The notes: generated by a model not told the origin, from the letters alone. A stretch of 64,000 bases of DNA from Elusimicrobia bacterium UBA5214 (GCA_002412545.1 DHVG01000027.1:39953-103952), one strand, 5' to 3'; numbered from the stretch's first letter, positions 20,801 through 29,453 are shown. Numbers and translations: made by a program.

Positions 20801-23085
20801 TTTACGGTTGATACTCCGTCAGTAACTGTAGCATCAGCCAAACCGACCCCACCATCACTGGTTACCTTACCTTCTACATAACTGCGGTTAGGTATAAGCA
20901 CAAGGTTAATTCCGGAATTGGTTTGTCCACTGGCATCCGCCGAAAAAGTTACCTGTTGCGAAGCAGAAAGAGTATAACCGGTTTTGGAGGCAATAATTTC
21001 GTAGGTCTGCCCACCTTTAAGGTTAAGTGTATATTGTCCGTAAGTATTGGTGATATCACTGGCAACTACCGAACCAGCAGGGGTGAGTGCTTTAACTGTA
21101 ACATCAGGAATATTTCGTTGATTATCGGTAACATAACCGGTGACCCGATTTGCCTGAGAAGTAAGAACTAAATCTTTTTTAACCGTTTGTCCGCCGGTTA
21201 CGGTTAGCGAGAGAGGTGTTGGTGAAACAAAACCTAATTTCGTTGCCGTAAGTATCCAGATGCCATCAGCAACCGTGAAAGAAAAATTACCGGTCTGGTC
21301 AGTAAGGATTGACCATTCAGCACTCTCGGATTTTATTTTCACGGTTGCCACAAGAACCGGGAAACCATTTTCATTTTTAACCGTCCCGGTGATAATATTT
21401 TTGTTCCTAGTTGCAGTTAAAGTAATATTTTTTGTCTCATTTGAACCAACCGAAACCGAGGTGGTAACTACACTATAGCCAACTTTAGAAACCGAAATAT
21501 TCCAGGAGGTGTTATCCCAGACCGAGAATTTGAATCCACCACTGCTATCCGTATCCGCACTTTTTTCCGTATAAGGTGCTTCACGCTGGACTGCTTTTAC
21601 TTTAGCACCGGAAATTCCACTTTTACTCTCACTATCAATTACTTTGCCGACAATAAAAGATGGACTTTTTGGGAGATATATTTTTGCTAATGCTGATGTG
21701 TCTTTAGTATGAGTAGAACTAACCATCGCGGTTGCACTTGCACTTTCAAAACCAGTTTTAGTAATGGTAATTTTATAAGTTCCCGGTCTCAGTTCAATAT
21801 CACCCAGTGTTCCGCTATCACCAGTAAATAAAGGATAAGGATTAGTGCTCCCGTCATTAGTTGCTTCAAGTTTAACATCGGCTTTGGCTACCGGTTGACT
21901 ACTTTTAGTCACTTCATCGTAATATTTTGCTTCTATGTCTAAGTAACCTAATGCTTTCTTGTATTTAAAGGCAAAAGTTTGGCTCTGCACACTTAGACCT
22001 TTAGCATCTTCCGCGGTAACATACCAGTCATAGATTGATTCGGTGAAGACCGATTTTGCATCTACATCAAAATAAGTATTAGAAGTAGAAGCATCCCAGG
22101 CAAGAATTGATAAACTTAATCCGCCGGTATCACTTTCTTTCTTCATATAAACATACAAGTGGTAATTGGCAATGCGGTCATGCTCAGGAGCAGTACTTAC
22201 TGACCATTCAAAAGTAATGGACTCGTCAGTAATTTCTTGGTAAGGGCTGGTTGCTTGGGGAAGACCTGGTTTGAGAGGAACCGGAATTGGGATATTTGGT
22301 TTTTGTGCATAACTGAATGACCAAATTGTTGGAATCACACTGCCGATAAATGCCGGGTTGTTCGCATAACAATTGGTAACCAGCCAGTTGTAAGTAGTTC
22401 CGCCTAAGAGTGGCTGATAAACCTCAGTAAAAGTTCCCGAAGGGTCAGGTGTGCCATAGACAAAACTATTCTCCGGAGTGATTGCCTGCCAGACCGGACG
22501 AATTGGTGCACCATCCGGGGTAGTAACTTTCCATTCTTCTTCACCTTTTTCATTTTTTTCTTTCTTAATCGTAATTGGTCGGTCAAAGACCATTATTATA
22601 TAGTAAGGCACACCACTGACCTTGTTCCATTTGAAAGTAGGTCGCGGGCTATCAACCCGGGCAGCATTTTTTGGTTCGGTAAGTGTCGGTGCATAAATTG
22701 ATTCCACATAAAGAACAAATTCGTCAGAATAGTTACTATTACTATCTTTTTCAAAAATTCGGCAGTATAAGACACCCGCACTTATACCATGTTTTGAAGG
22801 TTGATTAGTGGAATTGAAAGTCAATTTTCCTTTTGTAGTTTGGTCAATATAACCCAAGTTATAATCGGTGGGTAATGTTCCCGGGGAAAGACGATAGCGT
22901 AATTGACAATTTGCTGGTTCACTACTCCGAGTAATTGGATTGTAGATAGTGAGCCATTCAATTACTTCTTCTACTGAACCATCTGTCTTAACAAGTTTTA
23001 TTGGTATTTTGGTAAGATAAATCTTCGCCAGAAGATTTGTGCTGGTAAAAATTAGAAGTAATAAAGTCAGAAATATTTTTTTCAT
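17884..23085 (-). CDS. 1,733-aa secreted protein with tandem carboxypeptidase-regulatory-like domains and C-terminal FlgD-like domain
   Basis: It starts with a clean signal peptide (LTLLLLIFTSTNLLA). Residues about 25-380 hold Ig/FN3-like domains. Residues about 385-1400 hold more than ten carboxypeptidase-regulatory-like modules of about 80 aa, each with an internal G-x-Y/F-x-F strand pattern. A ZU5-like segment (about 1490-1640) follows. The last about 100 residues form a FlgD-Ig-like domain (NPFSPKVKNIQFKY ... VKIYNIIGDLVKTI ... GRYVVEF) of the kind used as a sorting tail in uncultured phyla with PorV-like proteins. It is probably a cell-surface or cell-matrix fibre. It is paralogous in design to the giant protein of the window, and a PorV-like gene follows directly. 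No enzyme domain is seen. Confidence 0.9.
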   Translation of the reverse strand: MKKIFLTLLLLIFTSTNLLAKIYLTKIPIKLVKTDGSVEEVIEWLTIYNPITRSSEPANCQLRYRLSPGTLPTDYNLGYIDQTTKGKLTFNSTNQPSKHGISAGVLYCRIFEKDSNSNYSDEFVLYVESIYAPTLTEPKNAARVDSPRPTFKWNKVSGVPYYIIMVFDRPITIKKEKNEKGEEEWKVTTPDGAPIRPVWQAITPENSFVYGTPDPSGTFTEVYQPLLGGTTYNWLVTNCYANNPAFIGSVIPTIWSFSYAQKPNIPIPVPLKPGLPQATSPYQEITDESITFEWSVSTAPEHDRIANYHLYVYMKKESDTGGLSLSILAWDASTSNTYFDVDAKSVFTESIYDWYVTAEDAKGLSVQSQTFAFKYKKALGYLDIEAKYYDEVTKSSQPVAKADVKLEATNDGSTNPYPLFTGDSGTLGDIELRPGTYKITITKTGFESASATAMVSSTHTKDTSALAKIYLPKSPSFIVGKVIDSESKSGISGAKVKAVQREAPYTEKSADTDSSGGFKFSVWDNTSWNISVSKVGYSVVTTSVSVGSNETKNITLTATRNKNIITGTVKNENGFPVLVATVKIKSESAEWSILTDQTGNFSFTVADGIWILTATKLGFVSPTPLSLTVTGGQTVKKDLVLTSQANRVTGYVTDNQRNIPDVTVKALTPAGSVVASDITNTYGQYTLNLKGGQTYEIIASKTGYTLSASQQVTFSADASGQTNSGINLVLIPNRSYVEGKVTSDGGVGLADATVTDGVSTVKTRADGTYQLSMNEGTYQIKATKEGYTSPPAQTLTIGVGVTISSVNFVLNPNASVIKGNVSSTEGAVYGATVNLSTGPSASLRLSTLTDEFGAYTFSLEAGTWYLEAKKSGFVGTGLSTATVKVAPGQTSTGNNLRIIPNIGYISGVVKDESQTPVRSVSVRVTNRSGKLVGSSTTGNDGKFTFTLEPDTYTFTVERLGYTPDPLSQNFSVLLDQKLELLKSFVMKKNNYFLSGEVFGPGSIRLKDVTIIVEGSSRTLTDINGRYKIGLDTGTYNVTVNKTGYKILTSTTVTFELSDPTGITKTRNFQMDYNYAAISGTITTNGTALSGATVSIPGKTATTDTNGNFSFPNLLPGDYRLMASKSGYLETSLPISSLSPGEIRTISLSLAQAAFSIQGMVIDTTTAIGIPASTVRIQHTEKGFEKYTVTSSTGWYYFSNLSTGPYSIEISKADYDILAGSETFILTTDISNFDFLFVPLTAKIEVEILDDEQRPVTNAAVIAESGEGYFGQGISASNGKLTISNLNPTETYTVKAKKKGYELEISTGTDISPGSSRTIVLKRILGSLSGYVKKEGLGEKEVAIKITSLGGVTFSTTTLTDGSYSLINLLPDTYLISVSKIDHYSEPLEQEIEITEDKRNVSVSTFTLVYSPVKELALVLPAKIVSQPGVVAKHNFSLLAKDADGRSIPSGKPEWSVEDVAGEIDENGIFTPKPDFFGKTLVKAKIGDKIIEKEFDLWFKVVESTNDIELQNTDRMKLRIPAGITVSSTTSEDEITVSAELPSGAKKTSVGYQVVGKGFHLQPDEFKFSDLVTVSLPIPSGIDKTLLSIGRWTDKKLKWEPISSIVSGDYLQAEISGFSEYAILLATTKGLGIENIILQPNPFSPKVKNIQFKYFLNSDSAQKVYVTIKIYNIIGDLVKTIRENYPLDIGNNTDEWNGLNNDGELCLNGRYVVEFIVEEGGKSKRILKPIVLVK

Positions 23086-23089
23086 CTTG

Positions 23090-23290
23090 TTTCACAGATG
23101 CAGACAGATTTAAGCAGATTCACACGGATAACCCAGAATCTCATTGCGAGGGAGTAAAACGACCGAAGCAATCCCATTATGAGATTGCCACGCTCCTTTT
23201 CCTCAGAACCTTGACAGGTTTTCGGAACAGGTCAGTCGCTCGCAATGACATCCGTTTGCATCCGCTATAATCCGTTTGAATCAAAATAAT
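23090..23290. repeat. Composite: word array + GTCATTGCGAG element + word array
   Basis: CACAGATGCAGACAGATTTAAGCAGATT-type words (23093-23128) precede a GTCATTGCGAG-family element (23140-23249). That element is interrupted by a second palindrome (CCTTGACAGG...). Words CCGTTTGCATCCGCTATAATCC (23250-23282) follow. The same array-element-array order occurs at 39479-39586 and 42944-43304. Confidence 0.65.
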
Positions 23291-23293
23291 TAA

Positions 23294-24718
23294 CTAAAAC
23301 CGGTAACTTATTGTTGTTCTTAACAACTGTAAAGGCACAGCAAAAACAACTACGTCAGTTTGCCAATGTCTGCTTATAGGTATTCCAAAACCTAAAGAAA
23401 AAATCGGTAAAGGTATTTCTTCCGTAAGAATTACCCCAGCGATTAAATTTGCAAAACGGGTAGAAAAATCTAACCTTACCGCACCGGTAAGGTTGAAATC
23501 ATCTTTTTCATTTTCGTATTCATATTTTAGTGGTGCAAGATAATGAGTATAACCCAAACTTAATCTGAGAATTTTAGTCCTCCAGATGAAATCCAAACCT
23601 GCTGAAGAAGGAAATTCAATACTCACTGGTTCATTACTAAATTCAGTTTTCTCTTCGGTCTTGGTGGGATACGACGGGTCGAAATCTCCTTCCGGTAATA
23701 GTTCCGAATCCTCTGGTAAGAAGAGACGGAGTAAAAGTGGAGTATGAGTAATTATAGTGTTTTCACCTTCCAGTTTAATTTTTGTTGGTAGGTTATAAGT
23801 AGCATTTACTCCCAATCTTCCCGCGAAGAAATGGTAGCCGAGAGCAAAACCTAAATTCTGTCCACTACCTTTATATTTTGCGTTGAGTGACTGGGAGAGG
23901 TCGTTAATTTTTTCGGTGTTGAATTGGTGCAATTCGTTTTTATCTCCGCCATTCAATTTTGTGATAAATAACAAAGAGTCAACAAAAACCGGACCGTCTA
24001 TATTGATTTCTGTTTGGTAATAATTGAAATTTACTTCACCGGTTAAATTATTAGGTAAAAGTGCACCAACTCGTAGACGATACTGGTTAACTTGGATATT
24101 GGTAGCAAGGTTAATGGTAGGTTTTATCCGCGCTGTGACATCGGTCATTTTGGCAGGGTCGGTGCTTTGTTTTATGTGAAAAGCAGTATCTATTCCACTG
24201 GCGAGCATTTCACAATTTAAACTGAACAGTTGCCGATAAGTAGCCCCAAAAAAGAAATTACGATATGGTGTAGAAAAGGTAAGTGAAGTCAATCCGGATT
24301 TTATCCCAACGGGTAAAGTAAGTTCCGGTGCTTTCGCCGTAACTCCAGCAGCAAGATTATCTTTGAGTTTATCGGTAACCTTAGCATCTGAATCTAAATC
24401 AAAAAGGCTTAGTAATAATTTGCCGGTATCAAATGAAGGAAGGAAATTTAATCCAGCACTGAGAGAATTACCGGCAGTGTAAAGTTCTTTTCCAGTGAAT
24501 ACCTCGTAGACGGATGGTTCTTTTACTTCCGAATTCAGTCCTAAAAGCCAGGGAAAATTCAAAGAAAGATTGCCGGAAAGTTTAGCTGTAGATAATTCCT
24601 GAATTTTAAATTCAGTTTCATCTTCTTCAGCAGACACGCAGATTACCACCGATGTCACGCTGAACACAAGTGAAAATATTCCGCAGATGACCGCAGATAA
24701 AATTATTTTTTTCATCAT
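23294..24718 (-). CDS. Predicted outer-membrane beta-barrel protein of unknown function
   Basis: The 474-aa protein has an N-terminal hydrophobic leader and ends LLRTTISYRF, the aromatic C-terminal signature of outer-membrane barrels. The body shows repeated alternating hydrophobic strands (TSLTFSTPYRNFFFGATYRQ, LDFIWRTKILRLSLGYTHYL). I do not recognise a named family. It has its own promoter (24728-24757) with the CRP/FNR-like box seen before other surface genes, so it is probably co-regulated with them. The signal peptide is partly built from repeat DNA (24632-24703): word units CTGCGGTCATCTGCGG and a GTGTTCAGCGTGAC fragment supply its hydrophobic residues. Confidence 0.8.
   Translation of the reverse strand: MMKKIILSAVICGIFSLVFSVTSVVICVSAEEDETEFKIQELSTAKLSGNLSLNFPWLLGLNSEVKEPSVYEVFTGKELYTAGNSLSAGLNFLPSFDTGKLLLSLFDLDSDAKVTDKLKDNLAAGVTAKAPELTLPVGIKSGLTSLTFSTPYRNFFFGATYRQLFSLNCEMLASGIDTAFHIKQSTDPAKMTDVTARIKPTINLATNIQVNQYRLRVGALLPNNLTGEVNFNYYQTEINIDGPVFVDSLLFITKLNGGDKNELHQFNTEKINDLSQSLNAKYKGSGQNLGFALGYHFFAGRLGVNATYNLPTKIKLEGENTIITHTPLLLRLFLPEDSELLPEGDFDPSYPTKTEEKTEFSNEPVSIEFPSSAGLDFIWRTKILRLSLGYTHYLAPLKYEYENEKDDFNLTGAVRLDFSTRFANLIAGVILTEEIPLPIFSLGFGIPISRHWQTDVVVFAVPLQLLRTTISYRF
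24632..24703. repeat. Repeat-derived segment in the signal peptide of the barrel gene
   Basis: The plus strand reads CAGACACGCAGATTACCACC, then GTCACGCTGAACACAAGTGAA, then CCGCAGATGACCGCAGAT. These are word-array units flanking a fragment of the GTCATTCTGAAC-type element. On the coding strand the element exits as Val-Thr, in the same phase as the Met-Thr exits in three other secreted genes. Confidence 0.55.
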
Positions 24719-24727
24719 TCAAAAAAT

Positions 24728-24784
24728 ATATTACAAAAGTCGGGTAAGGTATGTCAAGAAAAATTTTATGTGATTTTTATTACA
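24728..24784 (-). promoter_or_regulatory. Promoter of the outer-membrane barrel gene with CRP/FNR-like box
   Basis: The -35 TTGACA (24752-24757), an 18-bp spacer and the -10 TAATAT (24728-24733) lie just before the start codon. TGTAATAAAAATCACA (24769-24784) lies 11 bp upstream of the -35. It is identical in sequence to the boxes at 15878 and 25432. Confidence 0.7.
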
Positions 24785-24811
24785 TCCCGTAAAGATTTAT
24801 AATCTACGGGA

Positions 24812-25363
24812 TTACATACCTAACCAACTGAAAAATTTTTGTAAAAAATTTTTTTTAGGTTTTTCTTCTTTCGGTTTTTCTACCGGTTGTTCACTACTAG
24901 TATTTAATAAGAGACGGCTATTCAGTCCGACGGCAATTATTGTTCCCCCTTCCCCAGTAGTATGTGACCATAAGTAGACCTGATATTTTTTTCCTAAATA
25001 TAAATAACTGTTCGGAATAGTGATATGGATGTCGGTCTCCGCTCGTTCTTTTGGTTTAACCTGAGGGAAATAGTCCTTTTCCAATTTTACCCAGGAACTG
25101 TCCGGCAGTGCTTCGTAACCTTTTTTCAAACTGTCCACCTGCGGGATAACTACATCAATTTTTATATCTACCGGTTCATTGCCGGTATTAGTTACCTTTA
25201 AGGTGACACCAGTAAGATTCTTTACACTGTAACTCTTACCAATTTCAAGATTACTTATCTCCAGTTCACCGAACGGTGTAGATAAACCAACCGGATAAAG
25301 TTCACAAGTTAGAACAATACATAACCCGAGTGCAAATACTGCACTTTTGCTAATTTTCATCAC
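24812..25363 (-). CDS. Small secreted Ig-like protein of unknown function
   Basis: The 183-aa protein begins with a signal peptide (AVFALGLCIVLTCELYPVG). A single beta-sandwich follows, with a pattern resembling NEW/DUF11-like domains (GVTLKVTNTGNEPVDIKIDV). A proline/lysine-rich linker (about 155-172) and a short amphipathic tail, NFLQKFFSWLGM, end the protein. The tail could be a membrane or protein-docking helix. It lies upstream of the outer-membrane barrel gene but has its own promoter with the shared CRP/FNR-like box. The function is not known; an accessory subunit of the surface layer is the simplest guess. Confidence 0.75.
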   Translation of the reverse strand: MMKISKSAVFALGLCIVLTCELYPVGLSTPFGELEISNLEIGKSYSVKNLTGVTLKVTNTGNEPVDIKIDVVIPQVDSLKKGYEALPDSSWVKLEKDYFPQVKPKERAETDIHITIPNSYLYLGKKYQVYLWSHTTGEGGTIIAVGLNSRLLLNTSSEQPVEKPKEEKPKKNFLQKFFSWLGM

Positions 25364-25390
25364 CGTAATTGTTCAGAACAAGTTTTTACT

Positions 25391-25447
25391 ATTTTATGAA
25401 AATTGGATGAATTATGTCAACCAAAATTTTTTGTGATTTTTATTACA
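25391..25447 (-). promoter_or_regulatory. Promoter of the small Ig-like protein gene with CRP/FNR-like box
   Basis: The -35 TTGACA (25415-25420), an 18-bp spacer and the -10 TAAAAT (25391-25396) are present. The box TGTAATAAAAATCACA (25432-25447) is 11 bp upstream, the same geometry as at 24728-24784. Confidence 0.7.
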
Positions 25448-25448
25448 T

Positions 25449-25567
25449 AGTCTGTTAGGTCAGTTATGTCCGTTAATTCCGTTGAGTCCGTTGCGTCTGT
25501 TATGCCTGTTAATTCCGTTATGTCGGTTTAGTCCGTTGAGTTCGTTATTTCCGTTGTGTCCGGAGAT
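25449..25567. repeat. CCGTT word array (10-bp period), downstream side of the four-helix-bundle gene
   Basis: About eleven degenerate units of the form GTCCGTTNNG/ATTCCGTTNN occur every 9-10 bp in one orientation. The array runs into the 3' end of the four-helix-bundle gene and encodes its last residues (RTQRK). Confidence 0.75.
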
Positions 25568-25913
25568 AACGGATAAAACCATCAATAATTTGTCGTGTCC
25601 GTTCTGCTTGGGTGAATGTCTCCTCAAATTCTGTTTTCGTAATGTACGCTTGGTCAAGCGATACATAGAGACAATTCTGGACTTCCGAAGTTGACCTCCG
25701 AGAATAAGTTAGAAATCTAACTAATTCTGAATTTGATTGACTACTAAAACCTTCAGCGATGTTATTCATTACTGACACAGATGCAGCTGTAATTTGACCA
25801 CTTAATCTAAAATCTTTAGAGAATTCTTTTTTTCTGACCAATTTGTAAACCATTTGGGTTAGGATTCTTGCTTCTTTCCAGCATTCCAAATCTTCAAATT
25901 TGTTAATTTTCAT
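25545..25913 (-). CDS. Four-helix-bundle protein (S23 / 23S rRNA intervening-sequence protein family)
   Basis: The 122-aa protein shows the family hallmarks: FEDLECWKEARILTQMVYKL, then the RLSGQITAASVSVMNNIAEGF helix-turn and the RSTSEVQNCLYVSLDQAYI segment. Homologues were first seen encoded in intervening sequences of 23S rRNA genes but are mostly found as stand-alone genes of unknown function. Here it stands alone, bracketed on both sides by CCGTT word arrays (25449-25567 and 25918-26082), which suggests that gene and arrays moved as one unit. There is no rRNA in the window. Confidence 0.88.
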   Translation of the reverse strand: MKINKFEDLECWKEARILTQMVYKLVRKKEFSKDFRLSGQITAASVSVMNNIAEGFSSQSNSELVRFLTYSRRSTSEVQNCLYVSLDQAYITKTEFEETFTQAERTRQIIDGFIRYLRTQRK

Positions 25914-25917
25914 TTTC

Positions 25918-26082
25918 TTCTGTTTAGTCCGTTTTGTCTGTTTGGTCCGTTGTGTCCGTTAATTCCGTTTAGTCCGTTCATTCCGTTGGACCGTTAACGG
26001 AAATAACGGTCTTAACGGACATAACGGTCTAAGCGGTCTAAACGGTCTTAACGGACATAACCGTCTGAACGGTCTCAACGGA
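25918..26082. repeat. Inverted CCGTT/AACGG word array with central CCGTTAACGG
   Basis: Units GTCCGTTNNG on the left switch orientation at CCGTTAACGG (25991-26000) to NTAACGGNCN units on the right, so the whole array can fold as one long imperfect hairpin. It reaches the stop codon of the next gene. A second array of the same design is at 43506-43640. Confidence 0.75.
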
Positions 26083-26839
26083 TTATAGCAAGTTTGCCGG
26101 TTTTTTTCTTACCGGTTGCCGGGTCCTTCGCCAGAAAAATATAAACACCGCTGGCAAGAGTTTCTATAGACCAAGTATGGTCTCCACTATCATTAGCGAT
26201 GAATGTAGCAACTTTTTCACCAACGAGTGTATAAATTGTTATTTCCGCATTTTTTGGTAAACGGGCAAAATTTATTTTTTTCTCTCTATTTAGATAACAG
26301 GGATTAGGATAAACGAAAACATTGTCAACATTAGGAGAAGGAACTTTTTCTACAATTTGGAATTGTGAAAATTTCGTTACTGTAGTAGAAATTTTTTTGT
26401 TCACTTTGTCAATGTTAGAGAGTAAAAGTTGCCAAGTATTTTTCCCCTCTTCAAAACGGGCTAAGGTAAGATTTTCTTCTTTGGTAAAAATAATTGCTCT
26501 ATAACTTAAAGTTACGGTTACTGGTTGGTTTAATTCTACCGTTGTGGAGAGGTTAATTTCTACACCAATACCGGTGCCTTTCAAGTTTGCTTGTTTTTCA
26601 GGTAAGGGGAGGTCAGTCCGAGGTTCAACAGTTATGGTTACGGTTGAAATAAAAGTTCTTTCAGGAATTTCCAAAATGATTTCTCTCTCTGTACCGGTAG
26701 ATATTTCTATTTTGAAGTTACCATTTGGTGGAATTTCTCTCTGAATTATATCACGAACGGTAACGAAAACAGTGACTTCGGTAGAGAAAGTTTCTTGGGC
26801 AAATATAAGAAATAAAATTGTCAGGATTATCTTGTGCAT
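26075..26839 (-). CDS. Secreted protein with C-terminal type IX-like sorting domain
   Basis: The 254-aa protein has a signal peptide (MHKIILTILFLIFAQETFS). A beta-rich region (about 25-165) includes a ZU5-like stretch. A C-terminal domain of about 80 residues has the T9SS type A-like pattern: VYPNPCYLNREKKINFARLP, then EITIYTLVGEKVATF, then GVYIFLAKDPATGKKKTGKLAIIR. It is predicted to be exported to the surface. The stop codon abuts the AACGG array. No catalytic motif was seen. Confidence 0.8.
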   Translation of the reverse strand: MHKIILTILFLIFAQETFSTEVTVFVTVRDIIQREIPPNGNFKIEISTGTEREIILEIPERTFISTVTITVEPRTDLPLPEKQANLKGTGIGVEINLSTTVELNQPVTVTLSYRAIIFTKEENLTLARFEEGKNTWQLLLSNIDKVNKKISTTVTKFSQFQIVEKVPSPNVDNVFVYPNPCYLNREKKINFARLPKNAEITIYTLVGEKVATFIANDSGDHTWSIETLASGVYIFLAKDPATGKKKTGKLAIIR

Positions 26840-26894
26840 TCCTCATTTCTATGTTTTCTTTGCCATAGTAATTGGTGAGAAATCCTGATGCTCC

Positions 26895-26990
26895 GTCATT
26901 CTGAACTTCGGTTCAGAATCTTGTCTGCTGACGGTACAATGAGATTCCGAAATAAGCCTGTCCTGGCGACAGGCCAGGATTCGGAATGAC
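26895..26990. repeat. GTCATTCTGAAC...GGAATGAC palindromic element, interrupted
   Basis: A GTCATTCTGAACTTCGGTTCAG start and a CCAGGATTCGGAATGAC end flank an inner palindrome, CCTGTCCTGGCGACAGGCCAGG. The stretch 26990-27144 adds further self-similar text (GTAGCCGAACC / GGTTCGGCTAC around GGGCTTCAGG) and no gene. Confidence 0.6.
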
Positions 26991-27144
26991 AAATGCTGAT
27001 GTAGCCGAACCTGAAACCCATTTTGTAGGTTAACCTTCAGCCCATCCGATCTTGAAATCCGTAAAAGGTTAAAAGGTCGGCTACAATGGGCTTCAGGTTG
27101 ACAATGGGTTGAAGGTTCGGCTACAAGGGACTTCAGGGTCGGCG

Positions 27145-29253
27145 CTACGGTGTTTTTTGCACAGTGATACTCACGGTAAATGATTGAGTTGTTCTTGTCG
27201 GATTAGTCGGAATAGACCGCGGAGCAGAAAAACAAAGCCAGAGATTTCTTATTTCTCCAGGTGGTACATTATTCCCAGTTTGGTCACCAACATATCTCAT
27301 TGATGAGGCAGTTTGTGCGGTGTTGGTTATTGTATCAATGTTCACTTCATAGTCAGACGCTTGCGGTTGAGCAGTATTGAAGTTACCTAAGAGACGGAAT
27401 TCAGTATTATTTGTTGGTGTTGAGGAAACAAGTGTCCAGTTGGCAGAATTTGAACAGGAAAGGACAAAATCTGAACTTACACTGCCAGTATTAGTTATAT
27501 TGATTGAAGTCGTAGTGATGTTGAAGTTCGTATCGGGAGCAACTGTTCCGAAATCAAGAGTGGTTACATCTACACTTACAGCGAGAATTTCTATATATAC
27601 AGTTGCACCGTTAGATATTTCTGACCAATTGAGAACTTCATCAGCTGTCCAGAGACAGATATAGTAAGTGCCACCGGTGGTTAAGTTGCTAAGTAGGTAA
27701 GTGGATAGTGAGCCGGGAGTAACATTAGAAGTGGAGATAGTGACTTGAGCATTTGCTGTTGACCAAAGCACTTCGGTAAACGTTGAATGTTGAACTTTGA
27801 ACATTGAACCCACTGGCAGTGAACCTGCCGAACTGTCATCACCTGGTGCTGACCAAGTAAGTTTTATTGTTCCACTAATCTCAGAGGAAGCAGTAAGGTC
27901 AGTTACCGCGGCCGGCGGAATGGTATCGGGTTCTGGTGAAGAAGAAGAATTTTGCGGGTCAGGAGTAGTGCGGACTACAAAATCAGCATTGTTGTTATTT
28001 GTGTCGTAGGCATTACCCAAAAATTCACCGGGCAGTCCGGGAAGTGGACTTAAGCCACCTTTTGCTCGGCGTTCTACTGACTGGTTAGCCGAAGGTGAGG
28101 TAGTCGTTTGTGTTTCGTAGTCCTTAGCGCTACCAAAACCGACTTTATCAATTAAAATTGTTCCAGCGTCAGAATAAAGTAAAACTGTATTATTAGCGGC
28201 AATTCCGTTAGCAGAATGGTAGTCTCGGGGAACCGAACCTGTATATTCAGCAGGGGTAACCAAAAAATAACCGTATGCGGGAATCGTACAGGTGGAAGAG
28301 AAGGCACTTACCAAGTTTGTTTCTGTTGGACCGGTGCCATATTTTCGGGTTAATCGCCAATTATTCAAATTCACTGAGACCGACAAGGGATTGTATAATT
28401 CTACAAATTCATCATCAGCGGTTGCTCCCGCAATCTGGACTTCACTAATTACAATATGCTGGGCATAAGTGGAAGCGAGATTACTTACTTCAGAAACATT
28501 CCCCGCATCATCGGTTGATTTAACAATGAAGTAATAAGTAGTGTCATTCGCTAAACTCAGCATTGTTAGATTTCGTGGTGTACCCGGTGTTGCACCGGTT
28601 GGTACGCCTATTGTCCATTGGGTTCCGGAGTCCCAATTGCTGGTGAAATCCCAGGTCGCATAACGCACATCGTAAGCACTTACTGCACCACCAGTCTCAC
28701 CATCTTCTTTTGGTGCAGTCCAGTTTAAAGTAACTCTTCCCGTGCCATCAGTAGCACAACTTGCGGAAAGGTTAGTTATTGTCGCTGGTGCAATTTGGTC
28801 AGTTTGTGCCCAACTGGTCGCACCGTTAGAAATTCCTGACCAGTTTATTTCTTCATCAGCAGTCCAGATTCTTAGGTAGTAAGTGACACCCGGTAAGAGG
28901 TTGCTAAGTTGATAAGTGGTTAGTGAACCCGCAGAGACGGAAGTGGAGAGAACGACCTGAGCATAAGTAGTTGACCAAGAGATTAGCGAATCAGTAGAAT
29001 GTTGTATAGCATACCATCCATTAGTAATATCACCCGTATCACCATTATCACCGGTATAATTCCAGGTAAGGTTTACTTCGCCGGGGTAAGTTCCGGTGGT
29101 AGCAGTAAGGTTGGTTACTGCGGCTGGTGGTATCGTATCGGCGACGGTTACCGAAACCGTAATCTCTGCCGGGAAACCACTGAAAGTAAATACGATTAGA
29201 ATCAAAAAAAGAACAACACACCTTTTAAACAAATTCCAAAGAAGTGTAGACAT
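27145..29253 (-). CDS. Secreted protein with FN3 repeats and a lamin-tail domain
   Basis: The start was set at the ATG at 29253, which has a GGAGGGGGGA ribosome site immediately upstream, giving 702 aa; an upstream in-frame ATG lacks one. A signal peptide (CVVLFLILIVFTFSGFPA) is followed by two fibronectin type III domains (about 30-255), each opening with a PPAAVTNLTA/IAPATITNLSA strand. A lamin-tail domain comes next (about 260-380; IVISEVQIAGATADDEFVELYNP). Then comes a third FN3 domain (about 435-545) and a C-terminal beta domain. Lamin-tail domains in secreted bacterial proteins usually accompany surface or nuclease/adhesin architectures. No enzyme is seen here, and no clear FlgD/T9SS tail. 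Confidence 0.87.
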   Translation of the reverse strand: MSTLLWNLFKRCVVLFLILIVFTFSGFPAEITVSVTVADTIPPAAVTNLTATTGTYPGEVNLTWNYTGDNGDTGDITNGWYAIQHSTDSLISWSTTYAQVVLSTSVSAGSLTTYQLSNLLPGVTYYLRIWTADEEINWSGISNGATSWAQTDQIAPATITNLSASCATDGTGRVTLNWTAPKEDGETGGAVSAYDVRYATWDFTSNWDSGTQWTIGVPTGATPGTPRNLTMLSLANDTTYYFIVKSTDDAGNVSEVSNLASTYAQHIVISEVQIAGATADDEFVELYNPLSVSVNLNNWRLTRKYGTGPTETNLVSAFSSTCTIPAYGYFLVTPAEYTGSVPRDYHSANGIAANNTVLLYSDAGTILIDKVGFGSAKDYETQTTTSPSANQSVERRAKGGLSPLPGLPGEFLGNAYDTNNNNADFVVRTTPDPQNSSSSPEPDTIPPAAVTDLTASSEISGTIKLTWSAPGDDSSAGSLPVGSMFKVQHSTFTEVLWSTANAQVTISTSNVTPGSLSTYLLSNLTTGGTYYICLWTADEVLNWSEISNGATVYIEILAVSVDVTTLDFGTVAPDTNFNITTTSINITNTGSVSSDFVLSCSNSANWTLVSSTPTNNTEFRLLGNFNTAQPQASDYEVNIDTITNTAQTASSMRYVGDQTGNNVPPGEIRNLWLCFSAPRSIPTNPTRTTQSFTVSITVQKTP

Positions 29254-29295
29254 TCCCCCCTCCACCTGGTTAGTTATGGTTAAGATTTTTTTATA

Positions 29296-29353
29296 ATAAT
29301 AAAAAATCATTAAGAACTTGTCAATAGGTTAGCAAAGTGAATTTTTATTTACT
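29296..29353 (-). promoter_or_regulatory. Promoter of the FN3/lamin-tail gene with a degenerate CRP/FNR-like box
   Basis: The -35 TTGACA (29319-29324), a 17-bp spacer and the -10 TATTAT (29296-29301) are followed 11 bp upstream by AGTAAATAAAAATTCACT (29336-29353). This is an 18-bp relative of the 16-bp box, at the same distance. Confidence 0.5.
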
Positions 29354-29453
29354 TTAGAGATTTCCGTCAGTATTTCAGTTATTTTTTGGATGTTTTAGGT
29401 AGGTAATTTGTGTCTTGCAAGATGACCAAGGTAAGTCAGCGGGTTTGAAGTTT

